Origin: DASZHC01 sp035938215
GTDB taxonomy: Bacteria > Verrucomicrobiota > Verrucomicrobiia > Chthoniobacterales > JAFAMB01
Assembly: GCA_035938215.1 (NCBI GenBank)
Contig: DASZHC010000188.1
Location: 1 to 16,350 of the forward strand
Length of the DNA stretch: 16,350 bases
Direction: 5' to 3'
The translations under genes were made by a program, and so were the position numbers. Under the pieces are notes generated by a model. It ran no database searches. It was given only the letters and a program-made list of their open reading frames with translations, and had not been told where the DNA came from. The first letter of the stretch is position 1; the number at the start of each line of letters is the position of its first letter. Below, in pieces: positions 1 to 6,922 of the stretch.

Positions 1-490
1 ACTTGTATTCCTTAAAACAAGCCCACTTGGTGGCTTGCCGATCTTCTTGAAAGTTAACCACCAACTGGAGAGCCGAACGCGGGAAATCCGCCCATTCGGT
101 TCGGAGGGAGGGGCGAAGCTTCCTTCGTCCCTACCCCTATCCTGAAATAGTTGGGTCGAGTACGAGTTTCAATTCGTTTTCCCGGCGAGCCCCCAGCTCT
201 TGAAAGAGGGCCTCTGCTGCCTCTGAAGGAGGCCACTTTTTCGCCGCTGAGCCTGCGAAAAAGCGTAGCCGCTTATGCGAATGATATCAGGAATTTTGTT
301 CTCGTTTACATCGGATATCGACTATTTCAGGGCGCAGGTGCTAGCAAAACCGCTCGGAAACCATATCACGATCGGCCCAAGAACGTTTAACACCGAGAGC
401 CGGGGTTTTGATAGACCGTGGCCGTCCGGGCCCGAATCGCCGGTGCAATAGGGACAATCCCAAATAACAGACCAATCAACTTCAAAGCGG
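1..490. other. Gene-free stretch with clustered small palindromes
   Basis: I can support no gene here; the open frames lack recognisable domains or good starts. Several inverted repeats follow one another. CCGAAC (73-78) pairs with GTTCGG (99-104). Positions 110-118 pair with 123-131 (nine pairs, one G-T) around the loop CTTC. GGCCTC (209-214) pairs with GAGGCC (229-234). CTTTTTCGC (236-244) pairs perfectly with GCGAAAAAG (255-263). A hydrophobic stretch in one minus-strand frame (about 400-490), overlapping the end of the cupin gene, has no convincing start. The region could be a 3' intergenic spacer or decayed sequence. Confidence 0.5.
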
Positions 491-1069
491 TCAGGAGGCG
501 GCGCAGTCCGGTATGTAGATGAACGCGAGATCCTGGTCCATTCCTTTTGGATCGACCGATCGCTCGAATACAAGCAGGTTCTCCGTTCCGATCAAACAAT
601 GTTCCATTCCAGGCTCGAAATGAAAACGGTCTCCGGGCGCGAGCGCCTCCACTGTAAGGGGTTGATCGGCGACACGCCGCGAAAGCATGAGCCCCGTACC
701 TTCCTTCACCTCCAGCCGCTCATCCTTTTTTTCATGCATTTCAAGTGCAAGGTAGCCACCTTTGCGGACCACCAGATACTTTTCGACCCGCGGGTGCTCA
801 TGCAGAACTATAACCACACCGCCCCAAGGTGTCTGTATCGTCCCTTCATCACGCCGTGTGACGCGATCGAGAAGCTCGGCAAAGAGCACCAATGTACCGG
901 AGGGCGCGTGGCTGAAGTGCTCACTCCAGAGCCGGCATGCTTCTCGGCAATAACGATTGAACGATTCCTGGGAATCGATGCGCGACTGCGTGCTCAGACT
1001 GCTCGCGATGGCGGCAAACCTGGAGTCGCGAGCCAACCTAACGTGACTTAGATCAAAACCAATGCTCAT
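491..1069 (-). CDS. Cupin-domain protein, type II mannose-6-phosphate isomerase-like
   Basis: 192 aa, ATG start at 1069, no Shine-Dalgarno. The first ~80 residues are unassigned. Residues ~84-188 form a single cupin barrel. The first motif, around HEKKDERLEVKEG (H112, E113, K115, D116, E117), and the second, APGDRFHFEPGMEH (H157), resemble the cupin half of type II phosphomannose isomerases, where such residues hold a metal ion. Family members use the fold for sugar-phosphate isomerisation or simply for binding. No nucleotidyltransferase half is attached, so this is a stand-alone cupin with an extra N-terminal segment. Substrate unknown. It has no close neighbour on the same strand, so it is probably monocistronic. 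The cupin call is firm; the isomerase analogy is only family resemblance. Confidence 0.75.
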   Translation of the reverse strand: MSIGFDLSHVRLARDSRFAAIASSLSTQSRIDSQESFNRYCREACRLWSEHFSHAPSGTLVLFAELLDRVTRRDEGTIQTPWGGVVIVLHEHPRVEKYLVVRKGGYLALEMHEKKDERLEVKEGTGLMLSRRVADQPLTVEALAPGDRFHFEPGMEHCLIGTENLLVFERSVDPKGMDQDLAFIYIPDCAAS

Positions 1070-1384
1070 CTCGTGAAAAAATTTCTTGTTTTTACTAACA
1101 CATTCGAGACTGGAGTACGCAAGCTCTTGTTGCGCCTCGACCCCTCATGAGCGTGGCTGATTCCGTGTCAGTGCCCTGAGCGCTTGCTCGCCCTGTCAGT
1201 AAACAGTTTTGCTGCACTTGAGGAGCCGCGCCCTTAGTCTGGAGGGGTCGGTGCCGGGCGCAGCCGCAAATCTAGGAAACCTGCGCCGTTCAGCACGGCG
1301 CGAATTTTCTCCTCTGTCTCATTGTCTGCCTCGTCATAACGGTCGGTCCGGAGGTCCGACCCTACCAGTCTGCCCCCAAGAGAG

Positions 1385-1410
1385 GCTCCTTCGGAGAAGG
1401 GGCTATTTTT
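1385..1410 (+). terminator. Terminator- or attenuator-like hairpin with T-run
   Basis: GCTCCTTC (1385-1392) pairs with GAAGGGGC (1396-1403), one G-T wobble, three-base loop, followed by TATTTTT. This has the form of an intrinsic terminator reading on the plus strand. No convincing gene precedes it. It may end an unannotated small RNA, or act as a leader hairpin for the small ORF that begins 27 bases further on. Confidence 0.45.
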
Positions 1411-1436
1411 CCGCGGTGCTCTTGATTTTCGCGCGT

Positions 1437-1535
1437 ATGCTTGCTTATCCAGGTATGCGAAGACTGACTGTCAGCGATCCGCTAAACCGTTCACTAGTCG
1501 AGTTCGAGTACGATGACGAGGACGAGGAGGATTGA
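1437..1535 (+). CDS. Possible small acidic protein
   Basis: ATG at 1437 gives 32 aa; an inner ATG at 1455 gives 26 aa. The peptide reads like protein at its C-terminal end: basic MRRLTVSDPLNR, then a run ending EFEYDDEDEED. I do not recognise a family. It lies between two hairpins (1385-1410 and 1549-1568), the second of which could be its terminator. The acidic tail comes partly from a purine-rich GACGAGGACGAGGAGG tract, so chance is a real possibility. No good ribosome binding site is visible. Conservation of the peptide in related genomes would decide this. Confidence 0.3.
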   Translation: MLAYPGMRRLTVSDPLNRSLVEFEYDDEDEED

Positions 1536-1548
1536 GAGGCAGGGATGT

Positions 1549-1568
1549 CAAGGTCGAAGACCTTGTTT
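1549..1568. terminator. Perfect hairpin between two converging ends
   Basis: CAAGGTC (1549-1555) pairs perfectly with GACCTTG (1559-1565) around the loop GAA and is followed by TTT on the plus strand. It lies 13 bases after the stop of the possible small plus-strand ORF and about 36 bases beyond the stop of the minus-strand oligopeptide-binding-protein gene. It could therefore end transcripts from either side. The T-run is short, so efficiency is uncertain. Confidence 0.4.
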
Positions 1569-1578
1569 AGGTGGTTTT

Positions 1579-1603
1579 AGGTGGTTTTGTTTTCAAGGAT
1601 TCT
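1579..1603 (+). repeat. Dispersed ~26-base repeat, copy 1
   Basis: AGGTGGTTTTG followed by TTTTCAAGGATTCT. It matches the copy at 6816-6842 except for one missing C. The left part is duplicated in place (GGTGGTTTTA at 1570-1580, then GGTGGTTTTG). Its last bases overlap the TAG stop codon (1602-1604) of the minus-strand binding-protein gene. Confidence 0.75.
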
Positions 1604-3203
1604 ACTTGCGATACATCTCGCGGAATGGATGTTCGTCGAGGAGATTGGGCTCGATGCCTCCGACCTTCTTACCGTCGTAGATCTGGATGCCCATATAAAA
1701 GTAGAGCGGACAGATCGGAGTATCCTGATTCAACAAAATATCTTCCGCGCTGCGAAGGATTTCCAAACGGCGTCCGTTGTCCGATTCCATTGCCGCGTCG
1801 GCAACTAGTTTGTCGTATTCGGCGTTAGTCCACCCCGTCCTGTTGTTTCCTCCTGCGCTTACGAAGCAGTCGATAAAGGTATTGGGATCGTTGTAGTCGC
1901 CAACCCAGCTTGAACGCGCGAAGTCGTAGTCGAGGCGTCTCAAGGAGTTGAGGTAAACCTTCCACTCTTGCTTTTGTAGTTCGATGTGGATTCCAAGCGC
2001 ATCGGACAACATGCTTTGAATTTCCACCGCAATGTCTTCATTGAGCTTCTTGTTGTCGTAGAGGTAGGTGACCGTCGGAAAGCCTTTGCCATCTGGATAG
2101 CCCGCAGAAGCCAAAAATTGCCGCGCCTTTTCGATGTTGGGGCCAAACATCTGCGGGGGCTGATAACCGTTTGCGGTACCCGGCGGAGTGAATGAATAGG
2201 CGGGTGGTTCCCCTGCCTGGGTAATTTTCTGTACGATGCGATCCCGATCGATAGCCATAGCGAATGCCTGACGAACCCGCACATCTGTAAATGGTTTTCG
2301 AGTGACGTTGAATCGGATGAAGTAATTGCCTAGAAAAGGAGCTGCATGAAAATCGGGCCGAATCTTGAGGTCCGGAATCAGGGAGGGAGGAGTCAACCCT
2401 TTGTCAAGGATCAGATCCGCGACTTTCGAAGCGTAGAAATTATAGGCTGTAATGGAATTGTCGATCGGCAAGGCGTCGACAGTTTTAAGTCTTACGCGCT
2501 GGGCATCCCAATAGAGGGGGTTCTTTTCAAGGTGGATCCGGTAGTTAAGCCGCCATTCTTTGAGAAGGAAAGGACCATTGTTCACCAAATGCTGGGGCTT
2601 AATCCAGTCGTCCCCGTATTTTTCGACCATCGAAAGATGAACGGGGAGAAGCGTCGCGAAGGAACAGAGATCGAGAAAGTAAGGAACTGGAGCTTCCAAG
2701 TCGACACGAAGGGTTCTGTCATCTGAGGCGGCGATACCAACCTGGCCAAAATCTTTCAGCTTTCCCTCGTTGAAGGCGCGCGCGTTCTTAATGTGGTACA
2801 GGAGATAGGCGTACTCGGAAGCGGTTTCCGGCAGTAAAGCGCGTTCCCAAGAGCGAGCGAAGTCCCCGGCCGTAACCGGATCGCCGTTGCTCCATTTCGC
2901 ATTTGCGCGCAAGTGGAACGTGTAGGTCTTTCCACTGTTTGAGAGGTCCCAACTTTCTGCAATGCCGGCTTGAGGCTTGCCAAACCGGTCAAAGTGCAAA
3001 AGCCCTTCAAACAATGCATAGCATATACGCGTTTCGAGCTGACCCGTTACGATTGCGGGGTCAATGGATTCCGGTTCAGCACCGTTGAGAATAATCAGGT
3101 CGGCCCTATTCTCGACCGGATCGCATCCGACTGTCCCGAGCAGGATCAACAGGAATGCCGTGCCACAAAGATGCCGGCAAATCGTGTCGAACTGCATGCT
3201 CAC
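1602..3203 (-). CDS. oppA: Oligopeptide ABC transporter substrate-binding lipoprotein (OppA-type)
   Basis: 533 aa from GTG 3203, or 531 from ATG 3197; the latter has AGGTGA just upstream, one of the few SD-like strings in the window. An N-terminal hydrophobic segment ends at C27 (TVGC), a lipobox-like site. It is probably exported and lipid-anchored in the periplasm, where it would deliver peptides to a membrane permease. Family 5 solute-binding features run the whole length: AEPESIDP near residue 43, the FEGLLHFD region, WSNGDPVTAGDF, a VRQAFAMAIDR segment, and GDYNDPNTF near the C-terminus. The length is normal for the family. It starts directly after the secG stop codon, so the two are probably co-transcribed. 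No permease or ATPase gene is present here. Ligand inferred from family only. Confidence 0.88.
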   Translation of the reverse strand: MSMQFDTICRHLCGTAFLLILLGTVGCDPVENRADLIILNGAEPESIDPAIVTGQLETRICYALFEGLLHFDRFGKPQAGIAESWDLSNSGKTYTFHLRANAKWSNGDPVTAGDFARSWERALLPETASEYAYLLYHIKNARAFNEGKLKDFGQVGIAASDDRTLRVDLEAPVPYFLDLCSFATLLPVHLSMVEKYGDDWIKPQHLVNNGPFLLKEWRLNYRIHLEKNPLYWDAQRVRLKTVDALPIDNSITAYNFYASKVADLILDKGLTPPSLIPDLKIRPDFHAAPFLGNYFIRFNVTRKPFTDVRVRQAFAMAIDRDRIVQKITQAGEPPAYSFTPPGTANGYQPPQMFGPNIEKARQFLASAGYPDGKGFPTVTYLYDNKKLNEDIAVEIQSMLSDALGIHIELQKQEWKVYLNSLRRLDYDFARSSWVGDYNDPNTFIDCFVSAGGNNRTGWTNAEYDKLVADAAMESDNGRRLEILRSAEDILLNQDTPICPLYFYMGIQIYDGKKVGGIEPNLLDEHPFREMYRK

Positions 3204-3749
3204 CTACTGAGGGTTGGGTGACGGGGATCCAGAGGGGTTTTCTTTTCCCGCCGCGGGAGGAGTATTGACTGATGCAGCAGGAGAGGGGGCGGACTTTGAG
3301 GAAGGGCTGACTGAAGCTGGGGGTGAACCCGATGGAATCGTGGAGACGGTTGCGCCGGGAGAAGCTGCGGTTGCGCCCGGAGCAGGTGCGACTCCGCGCG
3401 GCGAAGCTCCGACTGCACTCGGAGAAGCTCCGACTGCACTCGGAGAAGCTGCCGGAGCAGCTTTGCGGACTTCGCCTTCAAGCAGACCGACGCGCCGTGC
3501 GGCGCTCTGCCTGGCGGTGAGCAGGGTCAATAACAAGGTCACCGCAAAAAAGATGCACCCGAGGTAGACCGTTGCTTTGGTCAGTACTGTCGCGGTCTGA
3601 GCGCCAAAAATATTCTCGGTTACCCCACTACCGAAGGCTGCTCCCAATCCCTCGTTCTTTGGTCGCTGCATTAAGACAACGAGAATCAAGAGGATACATA
3701 CAATTACCAAAATCGTCAGGAGAATCGGGATCGCGATACTCAGCCACAT
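3204..3749 (-). CDS. secG: Preprotein translocase subunit SecG with long low-complexity tail
   Basis: 181 aa, ATG start at 3749, TAG stop touching the next gene's GTG. SecG is the small accessory subunit of the SecYEG export channel in the inner membrane. Residues ~3-27 and ~56-79 are the two membrane segments. Between them is the family signature LVVLMQRPKNEGLGAAFG, with the conserved QRP...GLG stretch. Typical SecG is 75-110 aa; this one adds ~100 residues rich in Ala, Pro, Ser and Gly (repeats of SPSAVGA), encoded partly by 21-base tandem repeats. The tail is probably disordered and may vary between strains. Pairing with a secreted binding protein makes sense as an export-linked unit, but function cannot be inferred from that alone. 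Confidence 0.9.
   Translation of the reverse strand: MWLSIAIPILLTILVIVCILLILVVLMQRPKNEGLGAAFGSGVTENIFGAQTATVLTKATVYLGCIFFAVTLLLTLLTARQSAARRVGLLEGEVRKAAPAASPSAVGASPSAVGASPRGVAPAPGATAASPGATVSTIPSGSPPASVSPSSKSAPSPAASVNTPPAAGKENPSGSPSPNPQ
3400..3462 (-). repeat. 21-base tandem repeat in the secG tail
   Basis: Units at 3400-3420 and 3421-3441 differ at one base (GGCGAAGCT versus GGAGAAGCT, then CCGACTGCACTC). A third, diverged unit starts at 3442. They encode the heptapeptide SPSAVGA repeats. In-frame period (7 codons), so gain or loss of units keeps the frame. Confidence 0.8.
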
Positions 3750-3757
3750 AGGGCGGG

Positions 3758-3786
3758 AATATGATGTGCTGTTGACAACTTGTAAA
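3758..3786 (-). promoter_or_regulatory. Candidate sigma-70-type promoter for secG
   Basis: On the minus strand TTTACA (3786-3781) and CATATT (3763-3758) are separated by exactly 17 bases. The -10 hexamer ends only 8 bases before the secG ATG (3749), so transcription would begin at or within a base or two of the start codon. There is no Shine-Dalgarno sequence. If this promoter is used, the message would be leaderless or nearly so. Confidence 0.35.
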
Positions 3787-3839
3787 GTCGCTCGACTCGG
3801 TCGCCTCGGACTGCGAAACCCAAATATAGGGGCGGATCT

Positions 3840-4004
3840 CCATAAGCGCTAACGTGATGTGAGTTTGCGATTTCGCAAAAGGCGGAGTCGGATTCAGGGT
3901 GGAGCTTTTGCCCCAAAGGGACAGAAGCTCCGGCGCCGAGTCCGTTCCCTGCACCCTTCGGGGCAAAGCTCTGTTCCAAAAAACCGCTAAGTTAGCGCTT
4001 ATGG
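3840..4004. repeat. Palindromic, MITE-like element upstream of the prolyl oligopeptidase gene
   Basis: CCATAAGCGCTAAC (3840-3853) is the exact reverse complement of GTTAGCGCTTATGG (3991-4004). A nested pair lies inside: GAGCTTTTGCCCC (3902-3914) and GGGGCAAAGCTC (3960-3971), complementary apart from one extra T. A small palindrome, TTTGCGATTTCGCAAA, lies at 3863-3878. The 7-base string GATCTCC occurs at 3835-3841 and again at 4009-4015, near both ends, but not symmetrically placed. The element fills most of the 317-base gap between the divergent secG and oligopeptidase genes. It contains no gene. Confidence 0.6.
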
Positions 4005-4066
4005 GACAGATCTCCGAGCCGCCCGCTGAATTGGACTTCCCCGGGTTTCGTGCTTTGGTTGGCGGG

Positions 4067-6256
4067 ATGGCACGGGTTTTTATGTTCCTGGGAATCACTG
4101 CAATGCTCGCAGTTTCGCAGCCGCTCAACTATCCAAAAGTCAGAAAAGCCGACGTCGTTGACGATTATTTCGGCACGAAAGTGCCGGATCCATATCGATG
4201 GCTGGAGGATGCGGATTCACCGGAAACCCTGAACTGGATCAAAGAACAAAACGAGCTGACACAGTCGTACTTGCAAAAGCTGCCTGACCGAACATCCTTC
4301 AGAGAGAGGCTTACCAAGCTGCTGAATTTCGAGCGGTTTACTGTGCCGGTTTGGGGCGGCCACCGCTACGTTTATAGGAAGAATGACGGGCTCCAGAATC
4401 AAAGCGTCATTTACACGCTGAAAGATCTGAATGACATACCCCAGGTCCTCCTGGATCCGAACCAAATGGCCTCTGACGGCACAGTTGCGATCTCGAGTAC
4501 TGCAGTCAGCGACAACGGCCGCCTGCTTGCGTATGGGATTGCGGCCAGCGGGTCGGATTGGAACATCATTCACGTTCGGGATATTGCGGCCAACGAGGAT
4601 CTCCCCGATTTGGTGCAGTGGGTAAAATTTTCTGAACCCAGCTGGACGAAGGACAGCAAAGGCTTTTTTTACTCACGATTCCCTGAGCCGCGGCAATCCG
4701 AAAATCAGACATTTGCGAATCTCTCAAATCAAAAGCTCTACTACCACCATATCGGCGATCCGCAGGACAAGGATGCCGTGATCTACCAGCGTCCTGAGAA
4801 TCCCGATCTAACCTTTGGTGGAACCGTTTCGCACGACGGGCGCTATCTTTTCCTGGAAGTGCACAAAGGCACTGAGCAGCAAAACCAACTTTTTTTTAAA
4901 GATCTTCGCGATCCATTGTCGCCGGCAATGGATGGGCCGTTTGTACCGGTTTTCCCCGAGTTTGAGGCGGATGCGAAAATTATCGGCTCGCTTGGAAATC
5001 GTTTGTTTGTACTCACTGATCTGAAGGCCCCAAAGTATAAGATAGTTGAGATAGATCTGGATCATTCTGCTCGGGAAAACTGGAAAGAGGTCATTCTCGA
5101 ATCAAAGGATCTGTTGGAGTCCGCGGCTCTGGTTGGTGGGAAATTGATTGTCAGTTTTCTGGTCGATGCCAAGAACGTGCTTTCCGTGTATGATCTGCGG
5201 GGTGTTAAGGAAGGCGATGTCCCACTTCCCTCGATCGGGACTGTCGGGAGCTTGTCGGGTGATGTGGACCGGCCGGAATTGTTTTTTGCCTTTACGTCAT
5301 TCCTTTACCCAGCAACGATCTATCGTTACGACGTAAACACATCGAAAATTGAGGTTTTCAAAAAGCCAAGGGTCGACTTCGACCCGTCTTTCTACGTAAC
5401 AGAACAGATATTTTATTCTTCAAAGGATGGAACCCGGATTCCAATGTTCGTGGTTCACAGGAAGGGACTTGAGCTCAATGGAAATAATCCCGTTTATCTT
5501 ACGGGCTACGGCGGATTCAATATTTCTATTACGCCGTCATTCTCCACGTCTTATCTGACCTGGATCGAGAAAGGAGGGGTTTGCGCCGTGCCAAACCTTC
5601 GCGGTGGAGGCGAGTACGGTCGCGAATGGCATGAGGCTGGAATGAAGGAACACAAACAGAATGTGTTCGATGATTTTGTTGCGGCTGCCCAGAGGTTGAT
5701 CGAATTGAAATACACGAGTGCCGGCAAGATAGCTATTACCGGAGCTTCCAATGGAGGATTGTTGGTCGGCGCCGCTTTAACTCAACACCCTGAACTCTTT
5801 GGAGCTGCGGTTCCGGAGGTCGGCGTGCTTGACATGCTGAGGTTCCAGAAATTCACGATAGGCTGGGCATGGGAATCTGATTACGGATCTTCTGACACCG
5901 CCGACGGCTTCAAAACTTTGATCAAATACTCGCCGCTTCAAAATATTGTTGAAGGGAAATGTTATCCGCCGACGCTGGTTGCCACGGGCGACCATGATGA
6001 CAGGGTTCTGCCCGGTCATTCTTTCAAATTTGCAGCAACACTGCAGGCGGCGCAGGGCTGTGACAATCCAGTCTTGATCAGGATAGAGAGCAAAGCGGGA
6101 CACGGTTCAGGCAAACCAATTACGAAGGTAATCGATGAACAGTCGGACGCACTAGCCTTCATGTGGAACGCGGTGAGTGGTAACCGAAAATTGCAGTGTT
6201 GCCCCTCGACGACCGCTCACGGGGAGACTCCCTCGGAGAAACAGGTTAACCGTTGA
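4067..6256 (+). CDS. Prolyl oligopeptidase (S9A serine peptidase), probably secreted
   Basis: 729 aa from ATG 4067. A longer open frame reaches back to 3899, but that part lies in the palindromic element and reads like non-coding sequence. ATG 4067 is followed by a signal-peptide-like segment (MARVFMFLGITAMLAVS), so export to the periplasm is likely. The family cleaves short peptides after proline. Residues ~20-430 form the N-terminal propeller, with YPKVRKADVVDDYFG and DPYRWLED typical of the family start; the rest is the alpha/beta-hydrolase. The triad is Ser561 in GASNGG, Asp644 in DHDDRV and His679 in AGHGSGKP, with spacing close to porcine enzyme 554/641/680. Arg646 matches the proline-binding Arg643. 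Converges on the 3D-domain gene with a 13-base gap, too short for a terminator. Confidence 0.92.
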   Translation: MARVFMFLGITAMLAVSQPLNYPKVRKADVVDDYFGTKVPDPYRWLEDADSPETLNWIKEQNELTQSYLQKLPDRTSFRERLTKLLNFERFTVPVWGGHRYVYRKNDGLQNQSVIYTLKDLNDIPQVLLDPNQMASDGTVAISSTAVSDNGRLLAYGIAASGSDWNIIHVRDIAANEDLPDLVQWVKFSEPSWTKDSKGFFYSRFPEPRQSENQTFANLSNQKLYYHHIGDPQDKDAVIYQRPENPDLTFGGTVSHDGRYLFLEVHKGTEQQNQLFFKDLRDPLSPAMDGPFVPVFPEFEADAKIIGSLGNRLFVLTDLKAPKYKIVEIDLDHSARENWKEVILESKDLLESAALVGGKLIVSFLVDAKNVLSVYDLRGVKEGDVPLPSIGTVGSLSGDVDRPELFFAFTSFLYPATIYRYDVNTSKIEVFKKPRVDFDPSFYVTEQIFYSSKDGTRIPMFVVHRKGLELNGNNPVYLTGYGGFNISITPSFSTSYLTWIEKGGVCAVPNLRGGGEYGREWHEAGMKEHKQNVFDDFVAAAQRLIELKYTSAGKIAITGASNGGLLVGAALTQHPELFGAAVPEVGVLDMLRFQKFTIGWAWESDYGSSDTADGFKTLIKYSPLQNIVEGKCYPPTLVATGDHDDRVLPGHSFKFAATLQAAQGCDNPVLIRIESKAGHGSGKPITKVIDEQSDALAFMWNAVSGNRKLQCCPSTTAHGETPSEKQVNR

Positions 6257-6269
6257 GTAGCGATTCGCC

Positions 6270-6779
6270 TTAATAGAACCTCTCAATTTCGCTCAACATA
6301 CGACGGACGTGAGCGTAGTCTCGGCGCGGCTTGAGTACGCGATAGCTTTTCCAGGGATCACCCCACTCCAGGATCTGAATCGTCACGCGGCGCACGCCCC
6401 ATTGGCTCATCTCCATGGCCGAAGGACAGTATAAATCAATCGTATTCCGGCCTGAAAGAGCCCAGCCGTAATCGTCAACCTGATAGACTTGACCGGTCGA
6501 GAGGATGACGAACTTCGTGCCTGCAGGCCAGCGGGCCCAGTCCGCTGCAGCGCTTCTTATCTCGCCACTTCCAAGGGGCGTGCCGATAGCGCTGGAATTG
6601 GAGTAGCGTATATGATCACTCTCTCTATCATTGTAAGCGGTCGTCCGGACTTTCATAAACTGGCTGCGTTTAAGTGGAGGCTCATACTCGGGGAGCGAGC
6701 GGGTGGCGCAACCGGCAAAAAGGATGGGAAGCAAAACGAGGGAGACTAGAATCCTTAAAAAGCAAAACTGGTTGCGCAT
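6270..6779 (-). CDS. 3D-domain lipoprotein (RlpA/MltA-like double-psi barrel)
   Basis: 169 aa, ATG at 6779. The hydrophobic signal segment ends in LFAGC (C24), so it is probably a lipoprotein. Residues ~43-138 match the 3D domain, named for three conserved aspartates; candidates here are D80 (AAADW), D103 (QVDDYGWA) and D115 (TIDLYCP). This barrel is the catalytic fold of MltA-type lytic transglycosylases and is also found in Rpf/YabE-type and other wall-active proteins, so a role in peptidoglycan cleavage or binding is likely but not shown. It is divergent from a D,D-carboxypeptidase gene, another wall enzyme. Oddity: codons for FCFLRIL in the signal peptide are made of a copy of the dispersed 26-base repeat (6748-6768). 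Confidence 0.82.
   Translation of the reverse strand: MRNQFCFLRILVSLVLLPILFAGCATRSLPEYEPPLKRSQFMKVRTTAYNDRESDHIRYSNSSAIGTPLGSGEIRSAAADWARWPAGTKFVILSTGQVYQVDDYGWALSGRNTIDLYCPSAMEMSQWGVRRVTIQILEWGDPWKSYRVLKPRRDYAHVRRMLSEIERFY
6748..6768 (-). repeat. Dispersed repeat, inverted partial copy inside a signal-peptide coding region
   Basis: Read on the minus strand the segment is GTTTTGCTTTT then TAAGGATTCT. It matches bases 6-26 of the intergenic copy at 6816-6842 with one mismatch (20 of 21). Together with that copy it makes an inverted pair spanning 6748-6841, with about 51 bases between the arms. It encodes residues ~5-11 of the 3D-domain lipoprotein. Confidence 0.6.
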
Positions 6780-6815
6780 GAGCCAAGTTTTTTCTGTATC
6801 CGCACATTAATGATT

Positions 6816-6842
6816 AGGTGGTTTTGCTTTTCAAGGATTCTC
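6816..6842 (+). repeat. Dispersed ~26-base repeat, copy 2
   Basis: AGGTGGTTTTGC followed by TTTTCAAGGATTCTC. It lies in the intergenic space between the divergent 3D-domain and carboxypeptidase genes, about 80 bases before the likely carboxypeptidase start. Like copy 3 it is preceded by ATT. It overlaps the first codons of the over-long open frame that begins at 6818, one reason for preferring the later start. Confidence 0.8.
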
Positions 6843-6922
6843 GAGAGATTTCCAGATCGCCTGGCGAATTCCCGCAAACCGTGGTTGCGCAAAGGCGCGT
6901 TATGGAATACAAAACGCGAATT

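Larger units (their letters stand above)
1070..1578. other. Intergenic stretch with stacked hairpins and one possible tiny ORF
   Basis: About 500 bases between the cupin start and the first dispersed-repeat copy. Plus-strand hairpins: GCGCCGT (1283-1289) with ACGGCGC (1295-1301), followed by GAATTTT; positions 1341-1349 with 1353-1361 (eight of nine pairs); and the terminator-like hairpins at 1385-1410 and 1549-1568, listed separately. The 1341-1361 palindrome ends in GTCCGACCCTACC, a string close to that in the 8647-8712 palindrome. A long plus frame (1209-1535) runs through all of these, but its first 76 codons look non-coding. Confidence 0.5.

Noticed and set aside
2..30. Possible fifth copy of the dispersed repeat (minus strand, around CTTGTTTTAAGGAATAC)
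   Set aside because: Only short blocks agree, and gaps are needed to align them, so chance similarity in AT-rich sequence is as likely.
387..599. A minus-strand frame with a hydrophobic stretch (TALKLIGLLFGIVPIAPAI) overlapping the 3' end of the cupin gene
   Set aside because: Its upstream half is an out-of-frame shadow of the cupin gene, no good start precedes the hydrophobic part, and no family is recognised. A tiny membrane peptide cannot be excluded.
1209..1436. The 76-codon upstream part of the plus-strand frame ending at 1535
   Set aside because: It crosses three hairpins, including one with a terminator-like T-run and one with a dispersed palindrome arm, and its translation has no protein-like pattern. 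Only the last 26-32 codons were kept as a possible small ORF.
3899..4066. N-terminal extension of the prolyl oligopeptidase frame
   Set aside because: It lies in the inverted-repeat element. The later ATG at 4067 is followed at once by a signal peptide and the normal family start.
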